From Acanthamoeba castellanii str. Neff (Eukaryota > Discosea > Longamoebia > Acanthamoebidae): DNA of 64,000 nt. The stretch covers positions 1,123,151-1,187,150 of the forward strand of contig NW_004457313.1 of the NCBI RefSeq assembly GCF_000313135.1, in the 5' to 3' direction. This document shows positions 40,701-51,008 of this stretch, in pieces. Numbering within the stretch: position 1 is the first letter of the stretch; every line of letters starts with the position of its first letter. Made by a program: the position numbers and the translations under genes. Below the pieces are notes generated by a model that was not told where the DNA came from, ran no database searches, and saw nothing but the letters and a program-made list of their open reading frames with translations.

Positions 40701-41317
40701 GCAGAATTGAAGAGATGCACTGGACGCTATGATTACACTCACTCCTCGCGCCGCCGGAGCCTCACAACAGTGAAAGAAGCCACCATCGTCTCGGGCGGGG
40801 GACTAGTTTAGGCCCAGGAAACAGATTGAGACGGGAAAACGCACCAGGCGGCACCAGGAGTGGTCCGGCGTGGGTGAAGCGCGAGCGGCGCCGGCCATCG
40901 ACGATCACCAAGCGCAGCCCCTGTGGTCCCTCTCCATCCTCGCTGTGGGAGTCCTTGGCACTTGCTGCCGCCCCCGCGACAGCCTGTGCGCCGAGCGGAC
41001 ATGCCAGCGTGGCGATGAAGTTGTGCGACTCCAGAAACTCCTCGTTCCTGTTGACCCAGTCCTTCACCAACGGGTCCAGCGAGTCGGGATACAGGATCGG
41101 TATGTGCTCTGCGCCAGCGGGCAGTGAGCAGCGAAATCAGAACAAAATCAACAGCGAGTTCTGCTGTGCAGGATTGGATGAAGATTTCGAATCGATGGAA
41201 AAAAAGAGCACCTGGTGCATCGGCACAAAACTTGGGGCCGTGCAGGAGGCGCCCCAGCACGCAAGAGGCCAGGGAATCAAAGTCTGCGTTGAGGTGCCCC
41301 ACCACCAGCGTCTGCAT
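35988..41317 (-). CDS. DHH-CBS-poly(A) polymerase fusion (tRNA 3'-end nucleotidyltransferase)
   Basis: Twenty exons from 41317-41212 to 36162-35988 sum to 3507 bases, 1168 residues. The N-terminal DHH phosphoesterase module has VGHLNADFDSLAS, RLVIVDGRRR and VYDHHPPSDED, then a DHHA1 part with SSFGGGGHYSAAS. A CBS region (VTVEEYMDMDFDTL..., LVGVISKADLVNLL) spans about residues 500-580. The nucleotidyltransferase follows from about 630: YVVGGFVRDLFL and DIDLVVEGDG (catalytic Asp pair), YRRDFTINAM, then VEDPTRILRAVRFEQRYGF and a long helical C-terminus. This is the domain order of bacterial A-adding enzymes (Aquifex, Deinococcus, deltaproteobacteria), not of the usual 400-550 residue eukaryotic CCA enzyme. 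All catalytic residues I can check are present. No presequence is seen. Twenty introns show it is long established in the genome. Confidence 0.9.
37711..37760. repeat. (CA)n microsatellite in intron
   Basis: A CA repeat in the intron preceding exon 13 of the DHH-CBS-PAP gene, read as (GT)n on the coding strand. Confidence 0.9.
39590..39642. repeat. CACACG repeat in intron
   Basis: Tandem ACACGC/ACACACGC units in intron 6 of the DHH-CBS-PAP gene. Confidence 0.85.
40068..40138. repeat. CACACAC/CACACCA repeat in intron
   Basis: CA-rich minisatellite made of ACACACC units in the intron between exons 4 and 5 of the DHH-CBS-PAP gene. Confidence 0.85.
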
Positions 41318-41932
41318 CTGTATTTTTATTTTGTTTTTATTTTGTTCGTTTATTTGCAAATAAACGTCCAAAATAAAAACAAAAAGAATGCACGGTGAAC
41401 AGAACAACAACCGGTCGCAGAGAGGCAAACAGCGGAACAAGGAAAAAACATCAGAAAGAAGCCACAGCGAAGTGCCCCCCCGCTCCCGTAGGCCCCAGGT
41501 GCTAAGGGTCTCGTGAAAAGGGTGGTGTTCTCCGTCAGCGAAAAAGTTTAGGTGGCGATCGCCCGGCAGTGACAGAAGGAATCAGAACCAGGGCAATGGT
41601 GGCGTCGTAATCTCTGTCGCCGCGGAGTCATCTCTGCAACTTGACCTTACACCGGGCTCTGTCACCTCCGCGGATCCACCGCGCCACTTCACGGTTGGCT
41701 CTCTGTTGCTGATAGCAACATGCATGGCACTGATTGGTTGCTACCCGAAGTCAACCGTTCTTCTTGGGTCTCGTTTGCCGTCACACCCGCCCGCACACAC
41801 GCACCTTCGCTTCCCCTCCCCCCCAGCCATTCACTCCTCCTTCCCCCGTCCCCAACACACCAACACACGCAAGCCTAGCGGCCTTTACCCACCACCGGGC
41901 TCGTGTCCTTCTTGCACCCACCCGACCACATC
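41318..41932. other. Divergent promoter of the fusion enzyme and the receptor
   Basis: 615 bases between two outward-facing genes. The left part is A/T-rich next to the minus-strand ATG (leader of the DHH-CBS-PAP gene). The right part has C-rich tracts (41800-41880) that should form the receptor leader. No gene or clear TATA seen. Confidence 0.45.
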
Positions 41933-44900
41933 ATGAAGGTCTTCTACAGCGTTATTGTGGGCGTCCTTCTATTGTTCATGTTCCATGACGGTACCTGCCC
42001 CGACCTCATCTTCTCAAGATCAAGAAAGCCGGAAACGTCGAAAGATGTCCGCCGTGGTCAGATGATTTTGTAGCTCACGCCGGGCGTTCGGGGCGGTTTC
42101 TATGTTCGTGTACACAAAGTAGGGGCCGCGAACGGAGTCAACCTCTACGGGGCCGGCACCTCGAGTGCCCAGCCCGTCTACGATGCCTGGGTCAAGAGCT
42201 ACCTCTTCACCAGGGACGATGTCAGGTACCAAACCGCCACCTCGCGGCCGCCTTTTCTATTTTTGTGCCCACTCATCGATGGGCGTGGTTCTTTCGTTCG
42301 GCCGGTTGATCACACACGCGTTCTAACACGTGTTTTATCTCCGACCCGTGTGCGTAGCATCACCTACGGCTCGGTGGGCACCAACCCGGCCTTGACGGCC
42401 TACACCAACGGCGAAGCGGTATGCCACACAGCTTGCTGCACACAGTCAGGTCCGAAAAAGACAAGATTCTCAAACTTCGCCATGTTGTCACCCCACGCAG
42501 GACTTCATCAGCTTGGACCGAGCCATCCCCGCAGCCCAGGCGGCCACCTACGGCGACCTTGCCCAGTTCCCCCTCGTGGGCCAGGCCCTCGTGATGGGCT
42601 ACAACGTCCCCGAGCTGCCGAACAACACCCACCTGGTATGATACTAAAACTCCGCCAACCCCGATCGAGCTCCGGCTTTTTGTCGCACGCCATTGGTGGG
42701 GGATGATCCCCAGAAGTGTTACTAAGCGAGCCACTCGATTATATCGCGCAAACAGGTTCTGGACCGGCACGCCCTCGGGCTGATCTACTGCGGCGCCATC
42801 CGGTACTGGGACGATGCGGCCATCAAGGCGCCCAACACGGACGCCGTCAAGGCTCTGCTCCCGCACCAGCCCATCCTGGTGGGCTATTCGGACAACGCCG
42901 GCATCAGCGTACCGGCCGTCTTCAAGGGCGCCCTCTCCAGCTTCAGCCAAGAATTCGCAGACGCCCTGGCCGCGGCCAACGACACCTTCGCCCTCATGTT
43001 CCCCGACAACACCACCGGGCAAGCGGCCGGTTCGAGCGGTTCTGCGCGTGTGACCTGGGTTAAGGTACCGTCATCTCGGCCCGAAAAGCTTGAGCTAGAG
43101 TGTTTGTGCGAGGCGCCGCACACTCCATTAACTCACGACACGTTCGCCTGACGATATGCAGAACAACACCTACTCGATCACGTTTGTCAACTACTACGAC
43201 GCCGTGAACTACAGTCTCCCCTACGCCCACATGGTCAACCAGGCCGGCACCACTGTGGCGCCCACGACGGAGTCCGTGCAGTCGGCCATGGCTGACTACA
43301 TCACCGAGCTGGCGGAAAACAACTTCGCAATCGACATCTTTGACGGCAATGGAACCGACAGCTGGCCCATGCCGTACATGTCCTTCTTCTCCATGAACCG
43401 CAACGTCACCACCTTCGACTGCACCAACATCCTCGAACTGCTCAACTTCGTCGCCTGGGTGCACACCAACGATGCGTGCGTCATCTCACTTCAACCCAGT
43501 TCCTCATCAACCGTGGTTGCCTATGAGATCATGAAAACCAACTGTGTTGGCCGTTCTTCATAAACGAACAGGGCGTCGCAGGTGATGATCGACCTCAACT
43601 TCGTGCCGCTCGACGTCACCTACCGCAAGAAGTTGATCGACCTACTTGCGACTGTCCGGTGCAACGGCGCGCAGGCCTACACGACCAACTTCCTCCTGGG
43701 CTCGGGTCCCTCGCTCCCGCTCTACACCTCGTTCGCCGTCGCCCGTAGCTCGACCACGACCAAGCTCAAGTTCTACCAGACCACCGCCAACGCCGCCAAG
43801 CAGCAGCTGATCACCTACGACTCCGACTTCGGCGCCACCAACAACGGTCTGTCTTCGTCCTGGGTCAGCCAGATGCGCGACGCCGCGCTCCTCCCCGTCA
43901 CCGTGTTCGCCATCGTTCCCGGTAGGTGGCACACGCACACACCACCGCACACACGCTGCGGACCACACCCACTTGGCTGACATAATTGTCGCGGCTGATG
44001 CCAGGATACAACGTGCCGGAGCTGAAAGGCTTGGATCTGGTGCTGGACTATGAAACGATTGCTGCCATCTATTTGGGTGCGTGCCAATATGCATCACACA
44101 CGCCTGAGCGCATTCATTCTGCAAATGCAAAAAAAAACTCACCTCTGCCGTTTTCACAACACAATAGGCAACATATCGATGTGGGACGATGACCGCATCA
44201 AGGCCCTCAACTCGGAGGAGGTCGTGAACAATCTGCCCAGCCAGCCGATTCTGGTGGCCACCCAGAACATCAGCTCGACCCTCACCCAGCTGTTCGTGTC
44301 CGTGCTGCGGGCCAACGTCCCCGGATTCAGCGACTTCGTGAGCAGCTCCACCAACCCGAGCTTCCCGGTCCAGTCGACCAACCGGTCGCTCGTCACAACC
44401 GCCGCGGACGGTGTGATGCCGCTCCTCAACGCCAACTCCTATTCGTTTGCCTTCTGGCAGCTCTACGACATCTCCCTGGTAAGCAAGCAGTCCATGTGCA
44501 TTTCACCTTATCTGACCTTGGCTGACACCGCGCCGCACCAACTTTATGTTATCCCGTGTAGACGCGCACGACCCAAGCCGCGGCGCTGAGCGTCAATAAC
44601 AAGACGGTGGCGGCCTCGGACGACACAGTGAAGAACGCGCTGGAGGAGTATCTGGCCAGCGGCTCCTTGGACAGTCTCCCCTTTAACGCGCTCACCTCTG
44701 GTGCGTCTCCCACATGCAAACGCACCCAATGCGGCAAAACTGATAGACGCGGTGCGATGGGCGTATGCAGTGACGGGCGAGAGCAGCTGGCCCATTTCGA
44801 CCTTCGGCTCGTTCATCTACCGCCAGTCGACGATGCAGGACTGCAGCAAGGCCGAGGCCCTGTCCAGCTTCTTCGTCTGGGCGCTCAACAACACCGCGTC

Positions 44901-47900
44901 CCAGCAGATCGCCGAACGCCAGGGCTTCGTGCTGACCTCGTCGTCGCGGACCCTGATGAAGCGGTTCTGGAACCTGCAGAAGAATTTCACCTGCGAGGGC
45001 GTGGCGGTGAGCTCCTACTACAACTGCATCATCGGCGGCACGGTGTGCTCCGACGCCGGCCTCTGCGTCGCCAACGAGTGCGTGTGCAATGCCGACAAGA
45101 CCGGAAAGTACTGCGAGACCGACATCTCGTCATCCAGCTCGGACTCGACAGTCATCGTCCTTGGTACGTTGATCACATACGACACACACGACACAACACG
45201 ACACGACACACGCTGACCTGAAATTGGTGTAGCTGTGATCATTCCGGTTGTGGCGGTCATCTTGTGTCTGCTGCTGGCCTTCATCGTCGGCCTCATCGTG
45301 TGTCTCAAGCGGAAGAGCAACTCTAACGACGACTGGGAGATCAACTACGACGAGCTCGAGGTCGGCGAACAGCTGGGCGCCGGCGGCTTCGGCGAGGTCA
45401 ACAAGGCCGTGTGGAAGGGCACCGAGGTCGCCGTCAAGGTCATGGCTTCGGAAAAGTTCACCAAGGAGATGGAAAAGAACTTCAAGGACGAGGTACGCAC
45501 GACACGACACGACACGACACGACACGACACGACACGACACGACACGACACGACACGACACGACACGACACGACACGAGCACACATGCTCACCTCGGTGGG
45601 GTATCTATTCGGCAGGTGCGCGTGATGACGGCGTTGAGGCATCCCAACGTGGTGCTGTTCATGGCCGCGTCGACCAAGGCTCCCAAGATGTGCATCGTCA
45701 TGGAGTACATGGCCCTCGGCTCCTTGTTCGACGTACGCTCCCCCCCCCCTAATCTCTTCTTCTGCCGAAGAGAAACTGATCCCTTACCAAATCCCTCATT
45801 CTTGTCGACGCAGTTGCTGCACAATGAGCTCATTCCGGACATTCCATTCGCGCTGAAGGCCAAGATGGCGTACCAAGGCTCGAAGGGCATGCACTTCCTG
45901 CACTCGTCGGGCATCGTGCACCGCGACCTCAAATCGCTCAACCTGCTGCTCGACTCCAAGTGGAACGTCAAGGTCTCCGACTTTGGTCTCACCAAGTTCA
46001 AGGAGGACATGAAGAAGGGCGGCACCAAGGACATCGCCGGCAGCGTCCACTGGACGGCGCCCGAGATCCTCAACGAGGTGACCGATGTGGACTTCATTCT
46101 CGCCGACGTGTACTCCTTTGGCGTCATCCTCTGGGAGCTCCTCACCCGCGAGCAGCCCTACTTTGGCATGAGGTGCGCACACACTGCGACCGCACACACA
46201 CACCACCGCACACCCCGCGCATAACTCGCATTCTAACGATCTTTTTTCTCACTGGTATTTAGTCCCGCGGCTGTGGCGGTGGCAGTGATCAGGGACGGGA
46301 TTCGGCCCAAGATGCCCGATTCGGGCAGCTGCCCGGTCGAGTACGAGGAGCTGATCGTCAACTGCTGGCACTCGGACCCGACGATCAGGCCGACGTTCCT
46401 CGAGATCATGACCCGCCTCAGCTCGATGAACGGTGACACCACCGGCAACAGCGCGACCTACACCTCCAAGACCGGGTCGTCCTCGTCGGGCAACTCGGGG
46501 CCGAAGCCCAACATCTACGGCTCGTGGACCATGCCCTCCAACACGAGCGGCTCCACGTCGGGCAACTCGTCCAACAAGTCCGGCTCGTCGAACAACTCCA
46601 AGAACATGTCCGCCAACCAGGCCGCGGCGGCGGCCGGCGGCATCCGCGCGCCCGAGGGCGAGGTGACTATCGTGTTCACCGACATCACGCGCGCCGCGTC
46701 GCTCTGGGAGTTCAACCCATCGGCCATGCGCGACGCCACGCTGCTGCACAACGACACCCTCCGCACGGTGCTCAAGAAGCACCGCGGCTACGAGGTGGTG
46801 TTCATCCGCGACCGCAACTCGGGCGAGGGCTCGTTCTGCATGGCCTTCCAGAACACCATCGACGCGCTCAGCTGGTGCATGGAGGTGCAGCAGGAGCTGC
46901 TCCAGGTCGAGTGGCCCGAGGCCCTGCTGGACCACCCGGGCGCGGCCGAGGAGTGGGGCGACACCGATGACCGCGTGCTCTACAAGGGCCTGCGCGTGCG
47001 CATGGGCGTCCACGTCGGCACCCCGCGCATGGTGCGCGACCCTATGACCCGGCGCGTCGAGTACATCGGCCCGGCGGTCAACGCCGCGGCGCGCATCACG
47101 GCGCTCACCCACGGCGGCCAGATCCTGATGAGTCACGCCGCCTTCTTAAAGGTAAAGGACACCGACTTGGCCCGGGAGACCAACCGCATGGCCTCGCTGG
47201 GCAAGTTCGAGATGCCCGACGCGCCCCAGGGCTCCAAGCTGTTCGAGCTCAAGGCCCGTGGGCTCGAGGGCCGCTTCTTCGGCGGCGTGTCCAAGGACAT
47301 CGAGCTGCCGTCCAACACCACCCCGTCGACCGGCTCCGGCTCGGACAAGGCGACCACGCCGCGCGGCAAGGGCAAGAAGAACGGCGACGACGACCAAATC
47401 AAGGATATGAGCGCCGTGTCGGCGACGTCGAGCAACGGCGAGGTGCAGCAGTTCGTCGGCGAGGGAATGATGTTCAAGGAGGATAACTTCCTCACGTCGG
47501 CCAACCTGTGCCGGTGGATCATCGACTACAACGAGATCCAGGTGGGCAAGCAGATCGGCCTCGGGTCGTACGGCGTGGTCTACCGCGGCAAGTGGAAGGG
47601 CGTCGAGGTGGCGGTGAAGCGGTTCATCAAGCAGAAGCTGGACGAGCGGCGCATGCTCGAGTTCCGCGCGGAGATGGCCTTCCTGTCGGAGCTGCACCAC
47701 CCCAACATCGTGCTCTTCATCGGCGCCTGCGTCAAGAAGCCCAACCTGTGCATCGTGACCGAGTTCGTCAAGCAGGGCTCGCTCAAGGACATCCTGGGCA
47801 ACAACGCCATCAAGCTCCCGTGGCGGCTCAAGCTCAAGGTGCTGCGATCGGCGGTGCTGGGCATCAACTACCTGCACTCGCTGCACCCGGTGATCGTGCA

Positions 47901-48327
47901 CCGCGACCTGAAGCCGTCGAACCTGCTGGTCGACGAGAACTGGAACGTGAAGGTGGCCGACTTCGGGTTCGCGCGCATCAAGGAGGAGAACGCGACCATG
48001 ACCCGCTGCGGCACGCCCTGCTGGACCGCGCCCGAGGTCCTCCGCGGCGAGAAGTACGACGAGAAGGCCGACGTGTTCTCGTTCGGCGTGATCATGTGGG
48101 AGGTGCTGACGCGGAAGCAACCCTACGCCGGGCGCAACTTCATGGGCGTCTCGCTCGACGTGCTCGAGGGCAAGCGGCCGCAGATCCCCAACGACTGCCC
48201 ACTCGACTTCAAGAAGATGATGAAGAAGTGCTGGCACGCCGATGCGGCCAAGCGTCCGCTCGTCGAGGACGTGCTGGCCTACTTCGACAAGCAGGTCGGC
48301 GATGAGGACATCGAACACATCGCCTAA
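41933..48327 (+). CDS. Receptor: tandem PstS-like domains, TM, kinase, cyclase, kinase
   Basis: Fifteen exons from 41933-41990 to 46263-48327 give 1681 residues in phase. Signal peptide MKVFYSVIVGVLLLFMF. Two phosphate-binding-protein-like modules follow, each with the PstS signature: MGYNVPEL...LIYCGAIRYWDDAAI (about 105-150) and PGYNVPEL...AIYLGNISMWDDDRI (about 443-475). Then come an EGF-like cysteine cluster (CSDAGLCVANECVCNADKTG), a TM helix (about 750-775) and a tyrosine-kinase-like domain (GAGGFGEVNKAVWKG, HRDLKSLNLLL, SDFGLTK). A Ser/Gly/Asn linker leads to a class III nucleotide cyclase domain (VTIVFTDITRAASLWEF; IGPAVNAAARI) at about 1125-1300. A second kinase ends the protein (GLGSYGVVYRGKWKG, HRDLKPSNLLV, ADFGFARI). 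I infer a surface sensor of phosphate or a similar small ligand. The second cyclase metal-site Asp is not visible. Confidence 0.9.
45497..45577. repeat. (ACGAC)n pentanucleotide array
   Basis: About 15 ACGAC units directly after the donor of the intron that splits kinase 1 of the receptor. The reverse-complement core differs from the 34921 array by one base. Confidence 0.97.
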
Positions 48328-48634
48328 AGCTCTTTTCTGTACTCTACACCGGCTTCTGTACTCTACATCGGCACCGGCTTCCGGCCCACCAGCTGTAACC
48401 ATACATCAATCAAAACAACCTTCCTCCGTTTCCTATCGAAGAAAAAAAAAGAAATTCAAAATTTACAGAAGAAAGCGAAACGGATAAAACTAAAGAGCCA
48501 AACGCACATCTCGATCAGACAACCGCCAGGCATCAGTTCTTTGAGGAGTAGGTTCGCGCTCCTTGTTCCAACAAGGGTTTATCACCTGGCACTTTTCTTT
48601 TCATTATCTAATTGCGATTTTTACATCAAGCAAA
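48328..48634. other. Spacer with A-rich tract
   Basis: Holds the receptor 3' UTR, with a partial duplication (CTGTACTCTACA... twice near 48336-48370), an A-rich tract around 48440, and the leader of the CENP-T-like gene. No gene seen. Confidence 0.5.
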
Positions 48635-50263
48635 ATGTCATCCCCGCCATCGTCTCCGCTCACACCAACACAGCCCTATGCGCGCCCGGCACCTGCACCA
48701 ACCACCACAGCCGAGTGGCAGCGCCGGTCACCGCCCCGCTCGCCCACCCTCTCGCCTTCCTCGTCGACTCCGTGGTCCAGTACGCCCTCTTCATCTCCTC
48801 TGTTGCGACCACCAGCGGCACGACCATCGCCATCTTCAGCTTCAACGTCGACCGCCACGACGCCGACCACAGTGGCCTCGTCGCCGCGCGCCTTGCTCAC
48901 GCCAGCGATGGCCATGGCCCTGACCCAGCGTCGCTTTTCCTCGCCACGGCCGCTCTTGTACATGCCACCGCACATCGTCGCGAGACAGGAGGCGCCACCA
49001 CCGTCCTCGTCGCCGTTGCCGCCCTCCGCGTCTTCGCTTCTCGCCGCCGCCATGCCGCGACCACCGCCTTCGCCGTTCTCTCCGGCCACGCACAAGCGCA
49101 AGCGAAGCCAGGCGGTCATGGACGATGCCGGGGGGAAAGGCGGCGGGGTGAGTGGTGCTCGAGCGACGTCGGACGCCGCGCCATCGATCAAGAAGAGGCT
49201 CTCCTTGCCCACCGCGACGCGTAACAGCAGCGGAGCGAGCACCAGTGTCGCAGCCACGACACCGTTCCCCGCGGCGGTGCGAGCATCGGGCTTGCGCCGA
49301 CGACCTTCGCGACAGAGCTTTCCTCCCGCGCAAGCCAAGACTGTGGCGACTGATGCTGCGCCAACGGCGGCCGGCCCACCACCATCGTCGACTCCACGGC
49401 ATGTGGCGCCTGCGAAGCCGATGGCGGCGACAGTGGAAGAGGAAGCGGAGAAAACGGAGGAAGAAGATCGCGATGAAGACGATGAAGAAGAGGGGGTGGG
49501 AGAAGGAGAGAAGCGTGCCGTTGCGGGAAGTCCGGCCAAGCAGCGCAAGAGAGCCCTGAAGCAGCAAAGCGAGCGGCCAGAGAGCGGCAACAAGCACGAT
49601 GCGGAAGAGGCCAAACGAGTTTACTCGTACGCGTTGGCCCCTTGCTAACCGGCACGCAAGTCGTGTTGTGCGGTACCATGCGAGTGCGCGTGCTGAAGCG
49701 TGTCTCTATTTCGTGTTTGCGTGCAGGTCGTCGCTCTTTGCCAAGCTCCTCAACAAGCAGCTGTTTGGCGAGTTCGTCAGGCAGATGGATCCGGGCATCA
49801 AAGTCGCTCCTGACGCCTACGAGCAGTTGAACGAAGGGTACGGGACCACACACCTTTTGTCCACACATGCGTTAGCCTGATCATCGTGACGTGCGCACCT
49901 TCTTCAGTGTGGACTCTTTCTTCAAGTCTGTGTGCCAAGATTTGGCCACGTTTGCAGCAAACGACCAGCGAAGGACCATCAACACAAAAGACGCTGTAGA
50001 GATGCTGCACAAGTTGCGCGCCTCCCACGCTTCATTCAACGCGTGGGTTACTCATCGTGTGCTTTGTGGTGGCGGCGGCGGCGCGTAGGCACAAGGTGGT
50101 GGATGGGACCAACCGCACTGTGTCCGACATAGCACACGAGCACCTGCCGATGGAGCTGGTTGCGGAGGTGATCCCCGTGGCCAAGGCCAACAATGTCATC
50201 ACTCGCACCAGGCCCTCGGTCCGCCAGCGATCCAGCAGAAGCGGCTTACACGAGGTGTTGTAG
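48635..50263 (+). CDS. CENPT: CENP-T-like histone-fold kinetochore protein
   Basis: Four exons (48635-49626, 49727-49837, 49908-50012, 50089-50263) give 460 residues. The first 330 are disordered: Ser/Pro/Ala-rich with many SP/TP sites and a late acidic block (EEEAEKTEEEDRDEDDEEE). The last 130 residues form a histone fold: SSLFAKLLNKQLFGEFVRQM, SFFKSVCQDLATFAANDQRR, TINTKDAVEMLHK. The two-helix extension peculiar to CENP-T follows: VSDIAHEHLPMELVAEVIP with VAKANNVI, comparable to human VERHLPLEYRKLLIP. In animals and fungi the N-terminal tail recruits the Ndc80/Mis12 complexes after CDK phosphorylation and the histone fold pairs with CENP-W. Assignment rests on the C-terminus; an H2B-like relative is the alternative. 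Confidence 0.72.
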
Positions 50264-50424
50264 CTCGGTTGGCTCGGACAGGCAGGACACGTCAGCAGCG
50301 CGCTTAAATGGGGAATGCCAACAAGGAGAGCAGAAGTCGCCACGGCATTTTCCGGAGAGAAGAAGGGGGGCGAAGATTGAAGCCAACATCAGATCGATCA
50401 ATTTTCCACACCCTCTCGCCCAAG

Positions 50425-50815
50425 ATGATGTTCCTTCCTGTCGCCGTGGGCTCCGCCGTTGCCCTGATCGTTGGCATCATCTCCTTCCTCTTCGTTCCCG
50501 GCCCAGACAAGGCGTACGTTGGCCGTTAACGGCATGTTTGATGGGAATGGAAGGAATCATGAATCATCGCAAGGAATCGATCCTCACGACGATTCCCTTG
50601 TTTTTGCAGTCTTAACCGCACGGTGGCCGTTACCGCTATCGTCTGCTGCTGGCTCATGTATGCACCCCCCCCCGCACACACGCACACACATGAAGTTGTC
50701 GAAGCAGAAAGATCTTACTTTTTGCCCTTCCTCCTCAAGGTGGGTCTGCGTGTACATGTCGCAAATGTATCCTCTTGCGGCGCCACAGAGGGCGCTCGGC
50801 AACCACTCCTCGTAA
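50425..50815 (+). CDS. ATP6V0E: V-type proton ATPase subunit e
   Basis: Three exons (50425-50513, 50610-50657, 50740-50815) give 70 residues. Two transmembrane helices, LPVAVGSAVALIVGIISFLF and TVAVTAIVCCWLMWVCVYMS, are joined by PGPDKALNR. The C-terminus MYPLAAPQRALG fits the family pattern LNPLFGPQL. Subunit e is a small hydrophobic part of the membrane Vo sector of the proton pump, which drives contractile-vacuole, lysosome and phagosome acidification in amoebae. Adjacent Met codons at 50425 and 50428 make the exact start ambiguous by one residue. Confidence 0.87.
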
Positions 50816-51008
50816 ACATAAACACAGCACAACATCATCTTTCTCTCTATGATAATTTATTTTCCCTCCCGTTCTTCCTGCAATTCAATCACCTTTTGGA
50901 TGTGAAGTGGAGACTTCATTAAATAGACGACCACACCACATCTTTCATCGTCCCCGCCGCTCTTCCGTTCGTTCTCTGCTTGATTTGTTTTCGTTTTCCT
51001 CCATCCAT

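Noticed and set aside
46249..47136. A 295-codon frame on the minus strand
   Set aside because: Antisense to the linker and cyclase domain of the receptor, with no recognisable motif.
47146..48402. A 418-codon frame on the minus strand
   Set aside because: Antisense to kinase 2 of the receptor; His/Val/Leu/Arg-rich translation is typical of the complement of GC-rich codons.
48676..49614. A 312-codon minus-strand frame opposite the CENP-T-like gene
   Set aside because: Shadow of low-complexity Ser/Pro/Ala codons; the + strand gene has a conserved histone fold.
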